The notes below the pieces were generated by a model. The model did not search any database. It was not told where the DNA came from and saw only the letters and a list, made by a program, of their open reading frames with translations. This document shows positions 11,068 through 22,825 of a stretch of DNA of 64,000 nucleotides, one piece after another. The position numbers and the translations under genes were made by a program. Within the stretch, counting starts at the first letter, position 1. Every line of letters begins with the position of its first letter. The stretch spans positions 121,845,842-121,909,841 of the forward strand of contig OX235270.1 in the NCBI GenBank assembly GCA_944472135.2, given 5' to 3'. Source of the stretch: Trichobilharzia regenti. Its lineage: Eukaryota > Platyhelminthes > Trematoda > Strigeidida > Schistosomatidae.

Positions 11068-11434
11068 CGTCAATGTAGTTGAAGATTGAACGATCAATTC
11101 ATAGTTGTTTGCTCAAACCCAACTCCTCCATATTTTTCGTGCGAGCCATCAATCTGACAGCCATCGTCTCATCGTTCGCTGTTCAGAAGGAAGTTAAAAA
11201 ACTATCAGAAGTAATATGGTGATTTTTGTTATAACATTTATTCTTAGATGTTCCTCTGTAATAAGAGAATTATTGGTTAGATGTCGGTGTCAGAATGAAG
11301 GATTCCTGAGTCGCCAATTAGTGCTCTGGTTTCGCGTTAGTTAATGCGAAGCGTTTCTGAAAGTCTTCTGTTGACAGCGTGAGGACTAGCGTAGCAAGAG
11401 CTGGACATTGACTGTTAATGAGACTTGACTGACA
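11068..11434 (+). repeat. 5' LTR of element 2
   Basis: 367 bp. Starts CGTCAATG, where TGTCAATG is expected (first base changed), and ends TTGACTGACA. It is about 50 bp longer than the 3' LTR because of an indel near its end. Confidence 0.8.
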
Positions 11435-11542
11435 GTTTCTGATAGTTTTTGGATAGTTTCCGTTCGTCTTTCCTGGTGCCTGTAAGTCTTGTTTGGACAA
11501 GTATTACCTGGAACTCTTCTGGAATTTTGGTCAAGTTCAATG

Positions 11543-13701
11543 ATGCCTGGGTCATAGAAGGGACAAAGCGCTTTGGAAGCAGAGAGGAAAGTAAAAAATG
11601 CTGAGTTGCTTGTTAATCGTAATGATATGTATGATGAGTCTGTAGTTCATGATTCGTCGTTTAGGGGTGGTAAAGGTTCAAATTAAAATAAATTTGAACC
11701 GCAGTGCTACGACGTAATTCCAGCTGACTACCCACAGATTGTAAAGGCGTTTGAGATCACGTTGAGTAGTTCTTTAATAAATGATGAAATGAAGTTGATG
11801 AATTTGATGAGGTACTGCACTGGAGTTGCTTCAAGAGCTATTCAGTGCTGTAAGTTCATGGCCCCTAACGAAGGATACTCTGGGGCTATGAGTATACTGC
11901 GTCAAAGATTCGGACAACCTTTGAGGATTGTAAGGAATGTATTCGAGGCTGTTAAAGGTAATGGTAGTCAATTACAAGATGACTTCAAGGCACTCTCTGA
12001 GTATCTGGATAATCTGTTGATTTACAAAAATACGTTGATTTCGATGAATTGCATGAGTGATCTGAACTCAAGTTCAGTCCTAGAGGTAATAGCGAGACGC
12101 CTACCTACTTGACTGCAAGGAAAGTGGATGAAGATAAGCTCTCGTATAGAGGATGAAGGTATTGAGCCAAAGTGTGATGATATTCTGAAACTGGTAATAA
12201 TAATAATAATAATATATTCTCATTTTTTACATGAGGGACGCCAGTTTACAGGCATCATCAATTCGATAAGTTACACATAATATTAATAAGCATATTTAGT
12301 AAAGATAATATAATAAGTTACATTTTTTCCCTAGCTATGTAGGGTACACCAATTGTATAGGCATGCATAAATATTGTTTTAATAATAATAATAAAGATAG
12401 TGTCAATCAATCTATGAGCAAGTTTGGCGGTATATTGCATCCCATCCGTAGGATAGAGCAGTCTGAGAGCAAACCGCAATCACGGATGACGAAGGGGTCT
12501 CAGCGAAGTGGATGTCAAGAAAACTCTATGGTGTCTAGTAATGCACATAAACTTAGTGAGTGTAACAGCTTTCGTGGGGCATCGTCAACAGATAGGTTAC
12601 AAGTTGCGAAACAAACACAGTTGTGTTTTACGCGTTTGCAAGAAGTGAAGTAGTGAGCAGTTTTAGTGGTAGGCTAAATATGAAATCAAGGCCTGACTGC
12701 GAACTGTGTGACGATATTAGTCCGTGAAGAGGCCTGTAGTTGCAACTGGTAAGCTATTGTTGAATGGAGTGTCAGAGACGACACCGCACTTTGTGCAGAA
12801 CGAGAGAGTTACCGTTTCAGAGTACAGTTCTGACTCCACAAGTTTTCAAGGTATTACTAGTCAGAGTAAAGGTATAAAACCTCCAAGGATTTGTGAGGAA
12901 GAACCCAAATCATCTACTGCTGTTATTAAAGAGTTTGAAAATGATGGAGTCGATCATACGAACGGCGGTAAAGTGGATATTTGTGACAATGGTCATGATA
13001 GTGCACATTTGTCTTTGGTTGATGTTGACGAGACGAGAGGAAGGCCTACTACTACTACTGAGTTGAATAAAAGTTCTGCACAACTTGAACGTGGAGTAGA
13101 ATTAACGACAGATGTGGTTGCAGAACGTGTGGATGCTCGTGAGAATGTCAGTGTAATTGATCAGCGTGTAGCCCACCTTTCGACAGATGTTAAGGCTGAA
13201 CTGCAGCTAATCATAAAAGATAGCAGTGGCGATTATTCTACGGTTAAACAACATTCTAAATGTCAAACATCAACAGCTTCTGATGCACCGCTAAGTTCAT
13301 CAACTTGTATCACTCAGTCGTCGTCGGTGTTGTTATCCACAGTGAAAGGGACGTCCATGAAATCGGGTGTCTTATGCTATGACTATGCTAGTATCAGTCC
13401 GTTTGAAAAGACGAAAGATATTGGTCAATTTAGTGAGGATACGCCAGTTGTGTACGAGAGGGTAATTGTTAAACTTACTTGCACGAATAAAGGCATTTCA
13501 AGTTTCAAATTACAATTTGAATGTTATTATCTTTGGTGTGAATTACTCTGTACCTGAGCTTGGTTGGTCAGATTTGTTGTATGTTTGGCAGTCACCTACA
13601 TTCCACGATAAAATGACATAGGCGCGTTACCATTCAAACTTGAGGATATAGATGATAGAAGGAGGTCATCAAATGAACTCTGCAACGATTTTCCAACCTA
13701 G
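11543..13701 (+). pseudogene. Broken gag of element 2
   Basis: Collinear with the intact gag at 56-2011. It keeps the start (MPGS, then an in-frame TAG at the fifth codon) and the same end (NDFPT then TAG at 13699-13701). Clear blocks are LMNLMRYCTG, ILRQRFGQP and VIARRLPT in 11762-12112, and the Ser/Thr-rich middle and hydrophobic C-terminal segment in 12724-13557. Several frames and stops break it, and a 197-bp T-family insertion (12197-12393) splits the DUF1759-like domain between the LKLV and KDSVNQ segments. The shared stop position in two independently decaying copies argues that gag ended there in the ancestor. Confidence 0.82.
12197..12393 (-). repeat. T-family repeat T3 nested in gag
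   Basis: Inserted in reverse orientation. The intact gag copy reads straight from CTGGTA to AAAGATAG where this copy carries the insertion. Hairpins CCCTA/TAGGG (12329-12344) and CTCAT/ATGAG (near 12219-12235) are present. Both ends run into (ATT)n. Confidence 0.8.
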
Positions 13702-13704
13702 GGC

Positions 13705-14140
13705 GTCAACCTGAGAAGGGTTGTAGGCGTACTGGTGCAAGTCCTACAATTGTTCAAGGATAGTACGTCGGTGCGCAGTCTATCGTACTTGTGTTACTTT
13801 GTACATATGTTCATGTTGTATATACTGAAATGGTATCATCTTTCATCTATCTGTTGCCTAACTTTGTTTGTGTCCGGACGACTTCCACTTGGATCATCAA
13901 CCTGAGAAGGAATGTAGGCGTACTGCTGTAAGTCCTACAGTTCTTCAAGGGTAGTTCGTCATGGCATAATCCACAACATTTGATGTATTGATTGTACATG
14001 TGTTGGTGTTAAATGATTGTGTGGGTTCCAATTATTGTGATTGTTGATAAATCTTGTTTGTGTCCGGACATTCCACAACTTACAATCGTCAACCTGTGAA
14101 GGGTTGTAGGCGTACTGGTGTAAGTCCTGCAATTCGTCAA
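13705..14140 (+). repeat. Three hairpin repeats, period about 190 bp
   Basis: Three units each carry TCAACCTG(A/T)GAAGG, a TGTAGG...CCTACA stem and CGTACTG(G/C)TG in the loop. Stems: 13721-13749 (TTGTAGG/CCTACAA), 13913-13939 (TGTAGG/CCTACA) and 14104-14132 (TTGTAGG/CCTGCAA, one G-T pair). The spacer motif TTGTTTGTGTCCGGAC recurs at about 13865 and 14054. The first unit starts four bases after the gag stop. The other element has the same motif at 1-53. Confidence 0.8.
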
Positions 14141-14888
14141 AGGAATTACATCGAGACACGACCGTCAAGGTTATTTTTACTGTTTGTATATAGGTGTGGT
14201 GTGTCATATCAATTAGTGTTTTTGGATTCACTGTGTTAACTTGTTGTTTTCGAAATATGTCGTTATGAATATTTCTGCTAAAATTATCTTCGTGATTACT
14301 TCTGATGTTGTTCGGAGTCATTTATATTCGTGAATGAATTGATTGCTAATACAGAGAGCAGATGGGGCGTATACGCCGGGGAGGCTAGGCTAGTGCTGAG
14401 AATGATATGCACACGGAGATAAGGATTAGTTGTGGAATCAATGATTGAGAATGAATGTTTTTATTTAGGCTGTGGTCTCACACGCCAGGGAGCGAGAGTG
14501 CAAACGACTGAGGCTTGTGTACATCGCCGTTACTAGAAGTGAGGCAGAATGAGTGACAAGCGATTGCAGTGGTAATTAGAAGTGAATAGATAAGAGGATG
14601 TGCGAAGAGTATCATGAGGTGGTGCTATGTTCACGTTGCATTCTGCAAGAGTCATTCTAGCAAGTGGAGATTGTGTTGCAAGATGCCAAGAGGATGCCTT
14701 TAACTGGAAGGTGTAGGTCGTCGTTGATGTGTGAGATTGTGCTGTGGGTATGCTTGTGGTGTGTTGGCTTTTCTGTTTGTTCTCCATTTCAGCTCTGTCC
14801 GTGTGACCCAGGTTCTCGCAATGGCATCCAAGTCAACGTGTATTGGTCGTGATGGAAAAAAGGGATGGATCGGTATTTTGCCGGGGAG
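14141..14888 (+). other. 3' non-coding region of element 2
   Basis: No ORF resembling pol. Contains a GC-rich palindrome GGGGCGTATACGCC near 14365 and a purine run GATGGAAAAAAGGGATGGA near 14850-14868, a possible polypurine tract about 20 bp before the 3' LTR. Confidence 0.5.
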
Positions 14889-15204
14889 TGTCAATGTAGT
14901 TGAAGATTGAACGATCAATTCATGGTTGTTTGCTCAAACCCAACTCCTCCATATTTTTCGTGCGAGCCATCAATCTGACAGCCATCGTCTCATCGTTCGC
15001 TGTTCGGAGGAAGTTAAAAAACTATCAGAAGTAATATGGTGATTTTTGTTATAACATTTATTCTTAGATGTTCCTCTGTAATAAGAGAATTATTGGTTAG
15101 ATGTCGGTGTTAGAATGAAGGATTCTTGAGTCGCCAAAATGTGTTTTGGTTTTCGCGTCGGTTAATAATAAGCTGGGCGTTGACGGTTTGAGACTTGACT
15201 GACA
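14889..15204 (+). repeat. 3' LTR of element 2
   Basis: 316 bp, TGTCAATG...TTGACTGACA. The first roughly 250 bp match the 5' LTR almost exactly. The last part lacks about 50 bp and has more substitutions. Confidence 0.82.
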
Positions 15205-15358
15205 GAAAGCTTTGGAGCTTTTCGAGAATTTAAATATACCCTCAGTGTGTCTGTTATCGGTTAAGAAATCAGATGTAAATCAAACATGTTTGAGCCACAT
15301 GAGAGGTGTCAATTTGTTGTGCTTGTTTGTATATTTGGGAACAAGAAGAAACCGTGAA
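15205..15358. other. Unassigned spacer
   Basis: Short sequence between the 3' LTR and the first recognisable SR2 homology. Nothing identified. Confidence 0.4.
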
Positions 15359-18250
15359 GCATTCAAAAGCAATTCAAGTACTGGGGATATGTGAAGTCTG
15401 ATGGAAAGGGAATGGACTCGCCAAACTGTCAGTGTGTGAGTCAGTGATTTACTCTGGTCACCCAGGAGATAACCGCAGGCACACCAAGGGCAACGAAGGC
15501 ACTGATGCAATGGGAGGCGATCTCGCCCAGGGTAGTGACCGCCAGATTCATCTTCAAGGGAAGGGAAGTGTCAGTTATACAATGTTATGCACCAACAAAC
15601 AACACAGACCCCGAAAAGAAAGAAGAATTCTACAGACAACTACAGGCAACAATGGACAATACTCCAGCTGGTGACATTAAAATGCTAATGGGAGACATGA
15701 ACGCCAAACTGGGACCAGACAACACAGGAAGGGAACTCATCATGGGTAGAGAAGATCTCGGGGAAATGAATGAAAACGGAGAACTCTTCGCCGACTTCTG
15801 CGCCTTCAACGAACTAGTGATTGGTGGCAGTGTATACAAACACAAAGATATCCACAAGGCTACATGGGTGTCACCAGATGGAAGAACCAAAAACCAAATT
15901 GACTTCATCTCAATATCAAGGAAGTGGAGGCGCAGCCTACTGGACACAAAAATAAGAAGAGGAGCAGACGTTGGCTCAGACTGCTATCTCGTACAAGGGA
16001 CAATCCAAATCAAATTAAAAGCTCTCAGAGAAGTTGGAGCTGCAGATAGACCACAAGCCAAGTTCAACACTCAAAAACTGAAGGACCAGGCTACAAAGGA
16101 CATCTTCATTGCAAGCATAAGGGACATAGTCGAGACACAAATCAACACTAGCGAAGAGATCAGCGTCGAAAAGCACTGGAACAACTTGAAAACGGTGTAG
16201 AGTCAAACCTGCATGGAAGTTCTAGGCGGAAAGAAGAGACAGGACAAACAGTGGCTCTCTACGGACACTTGGAGACTAATGGAAGAGAGAAGGACAGTGA
16301 AACAAAAGATTATCCAGTGCACTTACGGGCAACAAAGACAGGAGCTGAATGAAAGCTACAATACACTGAACAAAAGAGTGAAGAAGAGTGCTAGGGAAGA
16401 CAAAAGAAAATATTGTGAAGTCATGTCAAGTGAGGCAGAACAAGCTGCAGTGCAGGCAAAGGAGACCTCGCCACACTCTACCAAACAACTAGGAACCTAT
16501 CGGGCAAAGTTCGACACAGATTAAGTCAGTAAATGATGACAATGGAAAGTCAATCACTGAAGAGTTGAAGCGAAGAAAACACTGGGCTAAACACTTCAAA
16601 AGACCTCTAAATCGACCTCCACCAACAACACGCCCAACAATACCAACGACGGAAGCGGAACTATCAGTGAAGATCGACCTCCCGACGAAATCAGTTGTCC
16701 TGAATGCAATCAAGATGCTAAAAGCTGGAAAAGCAGCAGGACCAGATGGAATCCTAGCAGAGGCATTGAAAGTGGACCCAGAGACAGCAGCGGACTCGAT
16801 AACGCCATTGCCGGAGAAGGTGTGGAAAGAGGGTGAAGTACACGAGGATTGAAAGAACGGATACTAATTCAAACTACCAAAGAAAGTAGACTTAAGTCAA
16901 CGCAAAAACTGGCGTGGAATTATGCTTCTGTCCATCCCAAGCAAAATACTGAGCCAAATCATCCTCTAAAGAATCAGACTCGCCAAACTGGATGAAATAC
17001 TTCGACCGGAACAGGCTGGATTCAGGAGGAACAAGTCATGCATTGATCAAATCGCCGCTCTACGGATCGTCACTGAAGAAAGCTTGAAATGGCAGTCACC
17101 TCTCTATCTCAACTTCATCGACTTTGAAAAGGCCTTCGACAGCGTTGACCGAGAGGTGATTTGTCAACTAATTCGCTACCACTGGGTGCCATGGACAATT
17201 ATATATCTCATCCAACAGTTTTACGACAATGCTGCATGCCAAGTAATCCACAACGGGAAACTTACAGAAGCCTTCAAGGTGAGGATGGGAGTAAGACAAG
17301 CTGGTTGTCTATTATCTCCAATGATCTCCCTGATTGCAGTAGACTGGATAATGAGACAGACAATGGGCAATGAGGAACAGGCATAAAATGGACTCACACA
17401 AAACCTGGAGAATCTGAACTTCGCCGATGATATATGTCTGATTTCCCACAAAGTGGAAGATATGAGAATGAAAATCAACAAGTTGGCAGAAGAAGCATCC
17501 AGAGAAGATAGGACTTTAGATGAACATAGAGAAAACAGAGAGAATGAAGATTCCCGGCCAACACCAACAGCAACACCAACAGACAACAATCAGCCTGCAT
17601 AAATTGGAGGAACCTGAAAGAAACAACCTCCTTTATCTACCTACCTGGGAAGCATCGTTTCAACTGCAGGCGGAACTGACGAGGATATCAAACCCAGAAT
17701 CGGAAAAGCAAGACAGGCTTTCACTACTCTCAAGTCTGTGTGGAGGTCAACAGCACTCAGCATGAAAAATAAGATCCGGATTTTCAACTCCAATGTGAAG
17801 TCAGTCAGTGCTACTCACTATACGGATCAGAGACTTGGAGAGTCATGAAGAGCATCTCAAACAAACTTCAGACCTTCATTAACATCTGTCTCCGCTCAAT
17901 ACTCAAGATCAGATGGCCAGAAAAGATTAGCAACAGGGATCTCTGGGAGCGAACCAATCAGGAACCGATTGTGAAACAAATAGTCAGGAAGAAATGGAGA
18001 TGGATTGGCCATACGCTGAGGAAACCATCAAGTGACATCACTAGACAAGCCCTCGAGTGGAACCCGAAAGGGAGGCGGCGAGTTGGTCGTCGAAGTGTGA
18101 CTTGGAGGAGGTCATGCGAGGAGGAGATGAAAGCATGTGGAAAGACCTGGAGCAGGGTGAGAAAGTTGTCAGAAAACCGAAGGCAATGGAGGTGCGCAGC
18201 TGAAGCCCTATGTTCCTCTAGGAGCTAAAGGATACAATAATAATAATAAT
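15359..18250 (+). mobile_element. SR2-like RTE non-LTR element, copy A
   Basis: 5' truncated inside the endonuclease; homology with copy D starts near its position 59078. It runs to the 3' end and finishes in an (AAT)n tail at 18235-18250, as is typical of RTE elements. Confidence 0.85.
15505..18228 (+). pseudogene. SR2-like endonuclease/reverse transcriptase, broken
   Basis: An RTE-clade polyprotein that nicks DNA and reverse transcribes its own RNA. 15505-16524 is one frame with a single stop (16198-16200, where copy D has Trp) and carries VIQCYAPTNN, GDMNAKLGPDNTGRE and QIDFIS endonuclease motifs. A frameshift follows; 16565-16852 has KAGKAAGPDGI, and 17084-17386 has YLNFIDFEKAFDSVDRE and GVRQAGCLLSPM. 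The catalytic box reads NLNFADDICLISHK at about 17402-17443. 17845-18228 is the C-terminal region with IGHTLRKPSSDI. The original single ORF needs about four frame changes and several stops to bridge, so this copy is dead. Confidence 0.82.
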
Positions 18251-18251
18251 A

Positions 18252-18355
18252 GATTCAACCCTAACTATAGTGTTCTGCTGAATCTTGCTGCAATATTCAA
18301 GAAACCTATTTTTAGCTCTTTAAGTTTTTAACTTCTTATAAAGTAATCTGTTCAT
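18252..18355 (+). repeat. 105-bp direct repeat, left copy
   Basis: Starts right after the SR2-A tail. About 95 percent identical to 19949-20051, and the two copies bracket CR1 and T remnants. Family unknown. Confidence 0.75.
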
Positions 18356-18384
18356 ATAGGGAACAAACAAGATTCAGGAGGCAA

Positions 18385-19283
18385 GATATGTCGTAGTTAC
18401 AAATATACAGACTGCGGATTAGTCCAAGAAGTCATTCGACACTGTCAGTGGGATGACTATTTTACCACCAACTCCCTGGAGGCCGTAGTAACCCTATTTT
18501 ACAGGACTGTTACCCTTTGTCTAGATACTGTTGCTCCTAAGAAAATAGTGAAATTAAGTAGACACCGAGCTGAATATATTCCAAGGGCACACCGTGTAAG
18601 TAAAGGAAGCTGAAGAAACAGTACTATTTCACTAAGGATATATAACTATTGCACTCAATCCACGAGTCTCTTGAATCAATCAAGCGCCTACGCTCTCAAA
18701 AGGACCTCGATGGAGAGTTAAGTGCACTTGAAAGAACCTTCAAAGTTTATAAACTAACAACACTTCGTAAGAAACGAATGCGTTACCTGCCACTCCGACT
18801 GTTTCAACTGCATCACAAGTAGACGAGAAGCACGTGAGCTAGTCATTGTTCTCTACTATGATATATCTAGGCTATTTGACATGGTATCTCACAGTATTCT
18901 CTTTCAGAAGCTGTACTCACGTGGAATTCGCAATCCATTACTTAACCGGTTAAAGGCATTTCTAAGCCACAGGATACAAATAACGGAAGTAGAATCCATA
19001 TTGTCTCATCCTAGGCAGATCACAAGTGGGGTTGTGAACCATTCCTATATGCTGACGACCTCAAAGTCGAATGCTCCTGATCCATTCATGAATTGAACGA
19101 TATGGTAAGTAAAATACATCTTGAACTTAGTGGTCTCACAACAAGGTGTGCCAAATCCTGTCTAGAGTTTAACATTGAAAATTGCGGTTGGATTTGGATC
19201 AGCAAAAGTAACCTTGACCTAACTCTTGAAGTAAATGGGCGAAAAATAGCCAAGCTCAAATCAGTCGTAGATCTCGATGCCCC
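18385..19283 (+). pseudogene. CR1-type ORF2 remnant with internal deletions
   Basis: Reads collinear with the CR1 ORF2 at 2515-5455 but from a different subfamily. CQWDDYFTTNSLEAV (about 18448-18492) matches KWDEYFTTDDLSRA there. After a gap, VIVLYYDISRLFDMV and the LLNRLKAFLSHR segment match the RT palm. YADDLKVE is visible at about 19045-19072, and NCGWIWI and LKSVVDL lie near 19180-19275. The segment between SGV and YADD is deleted, removing the QGSVIGP block. The 3' side is cut by repeat T4 at 19284. Confidence 0.75.
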
Positions 19284-19680
19284 ACACAGCAAAGTTACAT
19301 GGGGGAAATGACTTCAAGCTTTATTCTCCCCCAAATATTTGTAATCCATCCCAAACACACTCGTGCTTTTTCGTTAGTCCGAAGACAATATTTTTATACA
19401 TTTCTTGATGTGCCCCATAGACTGACTACCTATCACACTGTTCCCACAAACCAACGACAAAAAGACAGCAACCATGTAATTTCACCATGAACCAAATTAA
19501 TGGAATTTAAATAATACTTGTCCATTCCTGTCCAACTGGTTTCTCCTACATAGGTAGGAATGCATATATATTTTATTATATTATTATTATTGAATATGCT
19601 TACTAATCGTGTATGTAATTTACCATATTGGTGATATCTGTAAACTGGCACCACTCATGTACAAAAAGTGAGAATATACT
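19284..19680 (+). repeat. T-family repeat T4 (long form)
   Basis: Carries the TCCTAC/GTAGGA hairpin (19544-19559) followed by ATT-rich DNA, then a second module with ACTGGCACC and CTCAT/GTGAG. It interrupts CR1 coding sequence. Confidence 0.75.
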
Positions 19681-19860
19681 TTTTTTATTAATACTCTGCC
19701 ACAATATAAGTCCCTTCTCACTCTCTGAGACCACAAAACAGTTCTCTGTTTACTTCCATTTCCACAAATAGCAATGCAAACTGTATATCTACTTTACGGG
19801 AAACTACAAATAGGAACTACAGTAGGACAGACTGGGTATAGGCAGAATACTTTGCAATGA
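19681..19860 (+). pseudogene. CR1 ORF2 fragment, endonuclease C-terminus
   Basis: ACTCTGCCACAATATAAG and GACCACAAAACAG match 3160-3235, followed by AGGAACTACAGTA as at 3303-3315. It is only about 180 bp. The minus-strand copy ending at 63828 begins at the same TTAATACTCTGCC sequence. Confidence 0.65.
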
Positions 19861-19948
19861 CAAATGTTTACTATATATAAGACTGTCATGATAATTTAGT
19901 ACACTGAGTGCTGCCAACCGACCCTAACTTCAGTTCGTACTACCTACA

Positions 19949-20051
19949 TTGAACCCTAACTATAGTGTTCTGCTGAATCTTGCTGCAATATTCAAAAAAC
20001 CTATTTTTTTCCTCTTTAAGTTTTTAACGTCTTATAAAGTAATCTGTTCAT
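19949..20051 (+). repeat. 105-bp direct repeat, right copy
   Basis: TTGAACCCTAACTATAGTG... through AAAGTAATCTGTTCAT; partner of 18252-18355. Confidence 0.75.
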
Positions 20052-20821
20052 TAGGACGCATGCACACATATACAATATGTTCATAAAGATGTACGTGGAG
20101 ACCTATTGGAAGCACTCATTAAGAAAGCTAGGGGGATGGAATATGAGGCACGAACATGTCTGGTACCAAGCAATATATTTGCGGTAGCCATAATAATCAT
20201 GGTCTCAGAGCCTAATATCAAAAAAGGAGGGAGGGTGGCGCTAGCTGATCAGTAGATATGGTGGTGATCACTAAGGTGAATCGCTCCATTCTGCAGGAAC
20301 AGCAATATGAAATTTGACGGCTTGAGATATTTCTGATTTTTGTGAGGGCTTAGATCTTTATCTTGAAAAAGATAATAATGAACGCCTAGACAGATCGTGC
20401 TTCTGCCTTTAAACATATACCATTCGCTCAACCTATTGTTGAGACGCGACCACGCGGGATCTGCACAGATTTATGGGGCATCTTATAAATTAACTTGCTA
20501 TCCATTGTTGGATCTTTAAATACCATTTCACATTGTCTTATCTCATTCATTTTCTAATAACGTCTTTGCTTGGTCCTCATTATATTCCATTAAACCTAAC
20601 ATTTTATGGCTCTTTATGAATTTGATTCGACTTATTCTATTCCAATTTTCTGTAGGGTACGGCTGTGCACCAAATAGACAAGAAAGTATGAGACAAAAAC
20701 AACTGGCTTGAAAATAGTTGTATTAAAGCCAAAAGTGGACATCATGATAGTAAGACATATATGGGTGGCATTATACATTGCAAGTGAACGTTGTCGGCCT
20801 AGGGATTAATTACTTTCCCAT
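20052..20821. other. No gene recognised
   Basis: Only short ORFs without recognisable domains. Confidence 0.5.
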
Positions 20822-21045
20822 CCTATTTCCTATATATAATCCATCCAAAACTTACTTGGGTTTTTGTTAATGCGAAGACAATATTCCTATATTTCATGAT
20901 GTGCTCCATTGAATGACTTTTTATTGTGGAATAACTTCAAGCTTTATTTTTTCCCAAGTATTTTTAATCCATCCAAAACTTACTTGGGTTTTTGTAATGC
21001 GAAGAATATTCCTATATTCATGATGTCCAATATTTTATTTTATTA
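20822..21045 (+). repeat. T-family repeat T5, tandem partial duplicate
   Basis: Two overlapping 5' halves in a row. The second has the best upper hairpin, CCCAAGTA/TACTTGGG (20953-20988). Both stop near TTCATGATGT, so the 3' modules are missing. Confidence 0.7.
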
Positions 21046-21599
21046 TAAGTGTATTCATCAATGATATATTGCGCTTACTTATTTTATCACGCTTTAATGA
21101 TTCACCTTAGTACTTTTACTTTTCTAAGACAGCTCTTGATCCCTTGTAAACGTTGTACTTACCTCAATATTGGTTGGTTATCATATGCCTACAACCACGG
21201 GATGAAAACGAAACGAAGTCGATTTTCCCGCTCAACCTGGAGGACAACTGTACAATTCAATAACTATACGGCCTGGTTCAGACAATCAGTGTATTTATAT
21301 ATATATATATATATCAAATATTTAACTGCTTAAACATAATTAACTCGTAGACAATCTACGATTTGACATTACATCATATTTGATCATGCCTGTAAAAATG
21401 GCATGCATTTTCATGTAAATTCTTATGTTTATATGCGAATACGCATTATTATAAGTCATTTGTCAAAGCGCTGGTGGTCTTAACAGCTTAATCAGTAGAC
21501 ATCTTGAAGACTGAACTCCCTGTGAGTTATTTCGTCATTAGCACTAAACTGGTCTGATTTACTAGCTTACTAGTTTTCTAGCGTCGTCTAGTCTACTGG
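21046..21599. other. No gene recognised
   Basis: AT-rich with a short (AT)n run at about 21296-21314. Confidence 0.5.
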
Positions 21600-22002
21600 C
21601 TTGCTATTTCTCTAGCCGGTTCGGAGCCCGGATAAAGAGGGTGGTTTGGGGCGTAGCGCTCCACCACGAAAACTCAACCAAACCGCTATAGAAACTTCAG
21701 TGCACATATATATTAAAAATTTTTAAAACATAAACAGTAACCTTATTTTTCGCTGGAGTAGGGGAAGTGAAATGAGGCAAGATGGTGAAAGCCTCCAGTA
21801 GGCCAGTCAGCCAATGTGCCTTCTTTCGATGAAAGCAAAAGTAATTATGGTTAGCTGGAATGTTCGTACAATGTGGGAAACTGGAAAGGCCGCTCAAATG
21901 TCCACTGAAATATGAAGGTACAGAATGGAAATGTAAGGAATCTGTGGAAGGAGATGGAACGGATATGGAGGGTGCAAACTACCAACGGGAGAGAATTCTG
22001 TG

Positions 22003-22345
22003 CACAACAAAATTATGTATGAAACTGTCTTCAAGCTTTATTTTTTTTCCAGGCACATATAACCCATCCACCAAAGACCTGGTTTTTTTGTTAATGCGAA
22101 GACAATACTTCTGTATTTCATGATGTGTTGCACTCACTGACACTCTAGCGGATTTTTCCAACTGTGCACAGAAACGATTGTACATTTATCAAGTGTACGT
22201 ATTATCTCCAGTGTACATGTTAAACATATTTTGCTATCGACTGTAAATTGTGACTGAATAATATGATCCTATTTCTGTAACAATTTGATGATGCCTGTAA
22301 ACTGGCGTCCCTCATGTACTGTACCATGAGAATCAATCCATCTAT
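22003..22345 (+). repeat. T-family repeat T6
   Basis: First of three consecutive T units inside SR2-B. CCAGG/CCTGG upper hairpin and CTCATG/CATGAG terminal hairpin. Confidence 0.75.
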
Positions 22346-22355
22346 TTACTTATTT

Positions 22356-22823
22356 CAATGAAATAAACATTTCTCTGATTTCAAAATAACACATCAATGA
22401 ACTATAAATCAAGGATTCTGTACACAAGAAAATTATGTATGAAAACTGACTTCAAGCTTTATTTTTTTCCCAGGCACTTATAACCCATCCACCAAAGACC
22501 TGGTTTTTTTGTTAATGCGAAGACAATACTTCTGTATTTCCTGATGTTTTGCACTCACTGAAAATCTAGCGGATTTTTCCAACTATGCACAGAAATGATT
22601 GTACATAAGTGAAAAGGATGTTTTATACTATTCGGATTAACATTTATCAAGTGTACGTATTATCTCCAGTGTACATGTTAAACATATTTTGCTATCGACT
22701 GTAAATTGTGACTGAATAATATGATCCTATTTCTGTAACACTTTGATGATGCCTGTAAACTGGCGTCCCTCATGTACTGTATCATGAGAATAAATTTATT
22801 TATTTATTTATTTATTTATTTAT
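22356..22823 (+). repeat. T-family repeat T7, longest 5' extension
   Basis: Its 5' ATGAAATAAACATTTCTCTG resembles the region before T1, so the family extends upstream of the CTTCAAGC block. Hairpins CCAGG/CCTGG (22470-22503) and CTCATG/CATGAG (22769-22788). Ends in (TTTA)n. Confidence 0.75.
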
Positions 22824-22825
22824 AA

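Larger units (their letters stand above)
11068..15204 (+). mobile_element. Complete gag-only BEL/Pao-type LTR element
   Basis: Order: 5' LTR 11068-11434, leader, gag pseudogene 11543-13701 with a nested T repeat, three hairpin repeats 13705-14140, about 750 bp non-coding, 3' LTR 14889-15204. The 5-mers outside the LTRs, AAAAG (11063-11067) and GAAAG (15205-15209), match at four of five bases, consistent with an old 5-bp target duplication and a complete insertion. No pol domain occurs between the LTRs. It could be a non-autonomous family mobilised by another BEL element, or an internally deleted copy. Confidence 0.8.

Noticed and set aside
22790..22823. CRISPR-like or satellite array in the T6-T8 block
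   Set aside because: Unequal units with 5' truncation and simple-repeat ends fit retroposed copies, not an array of repeats and spacers.
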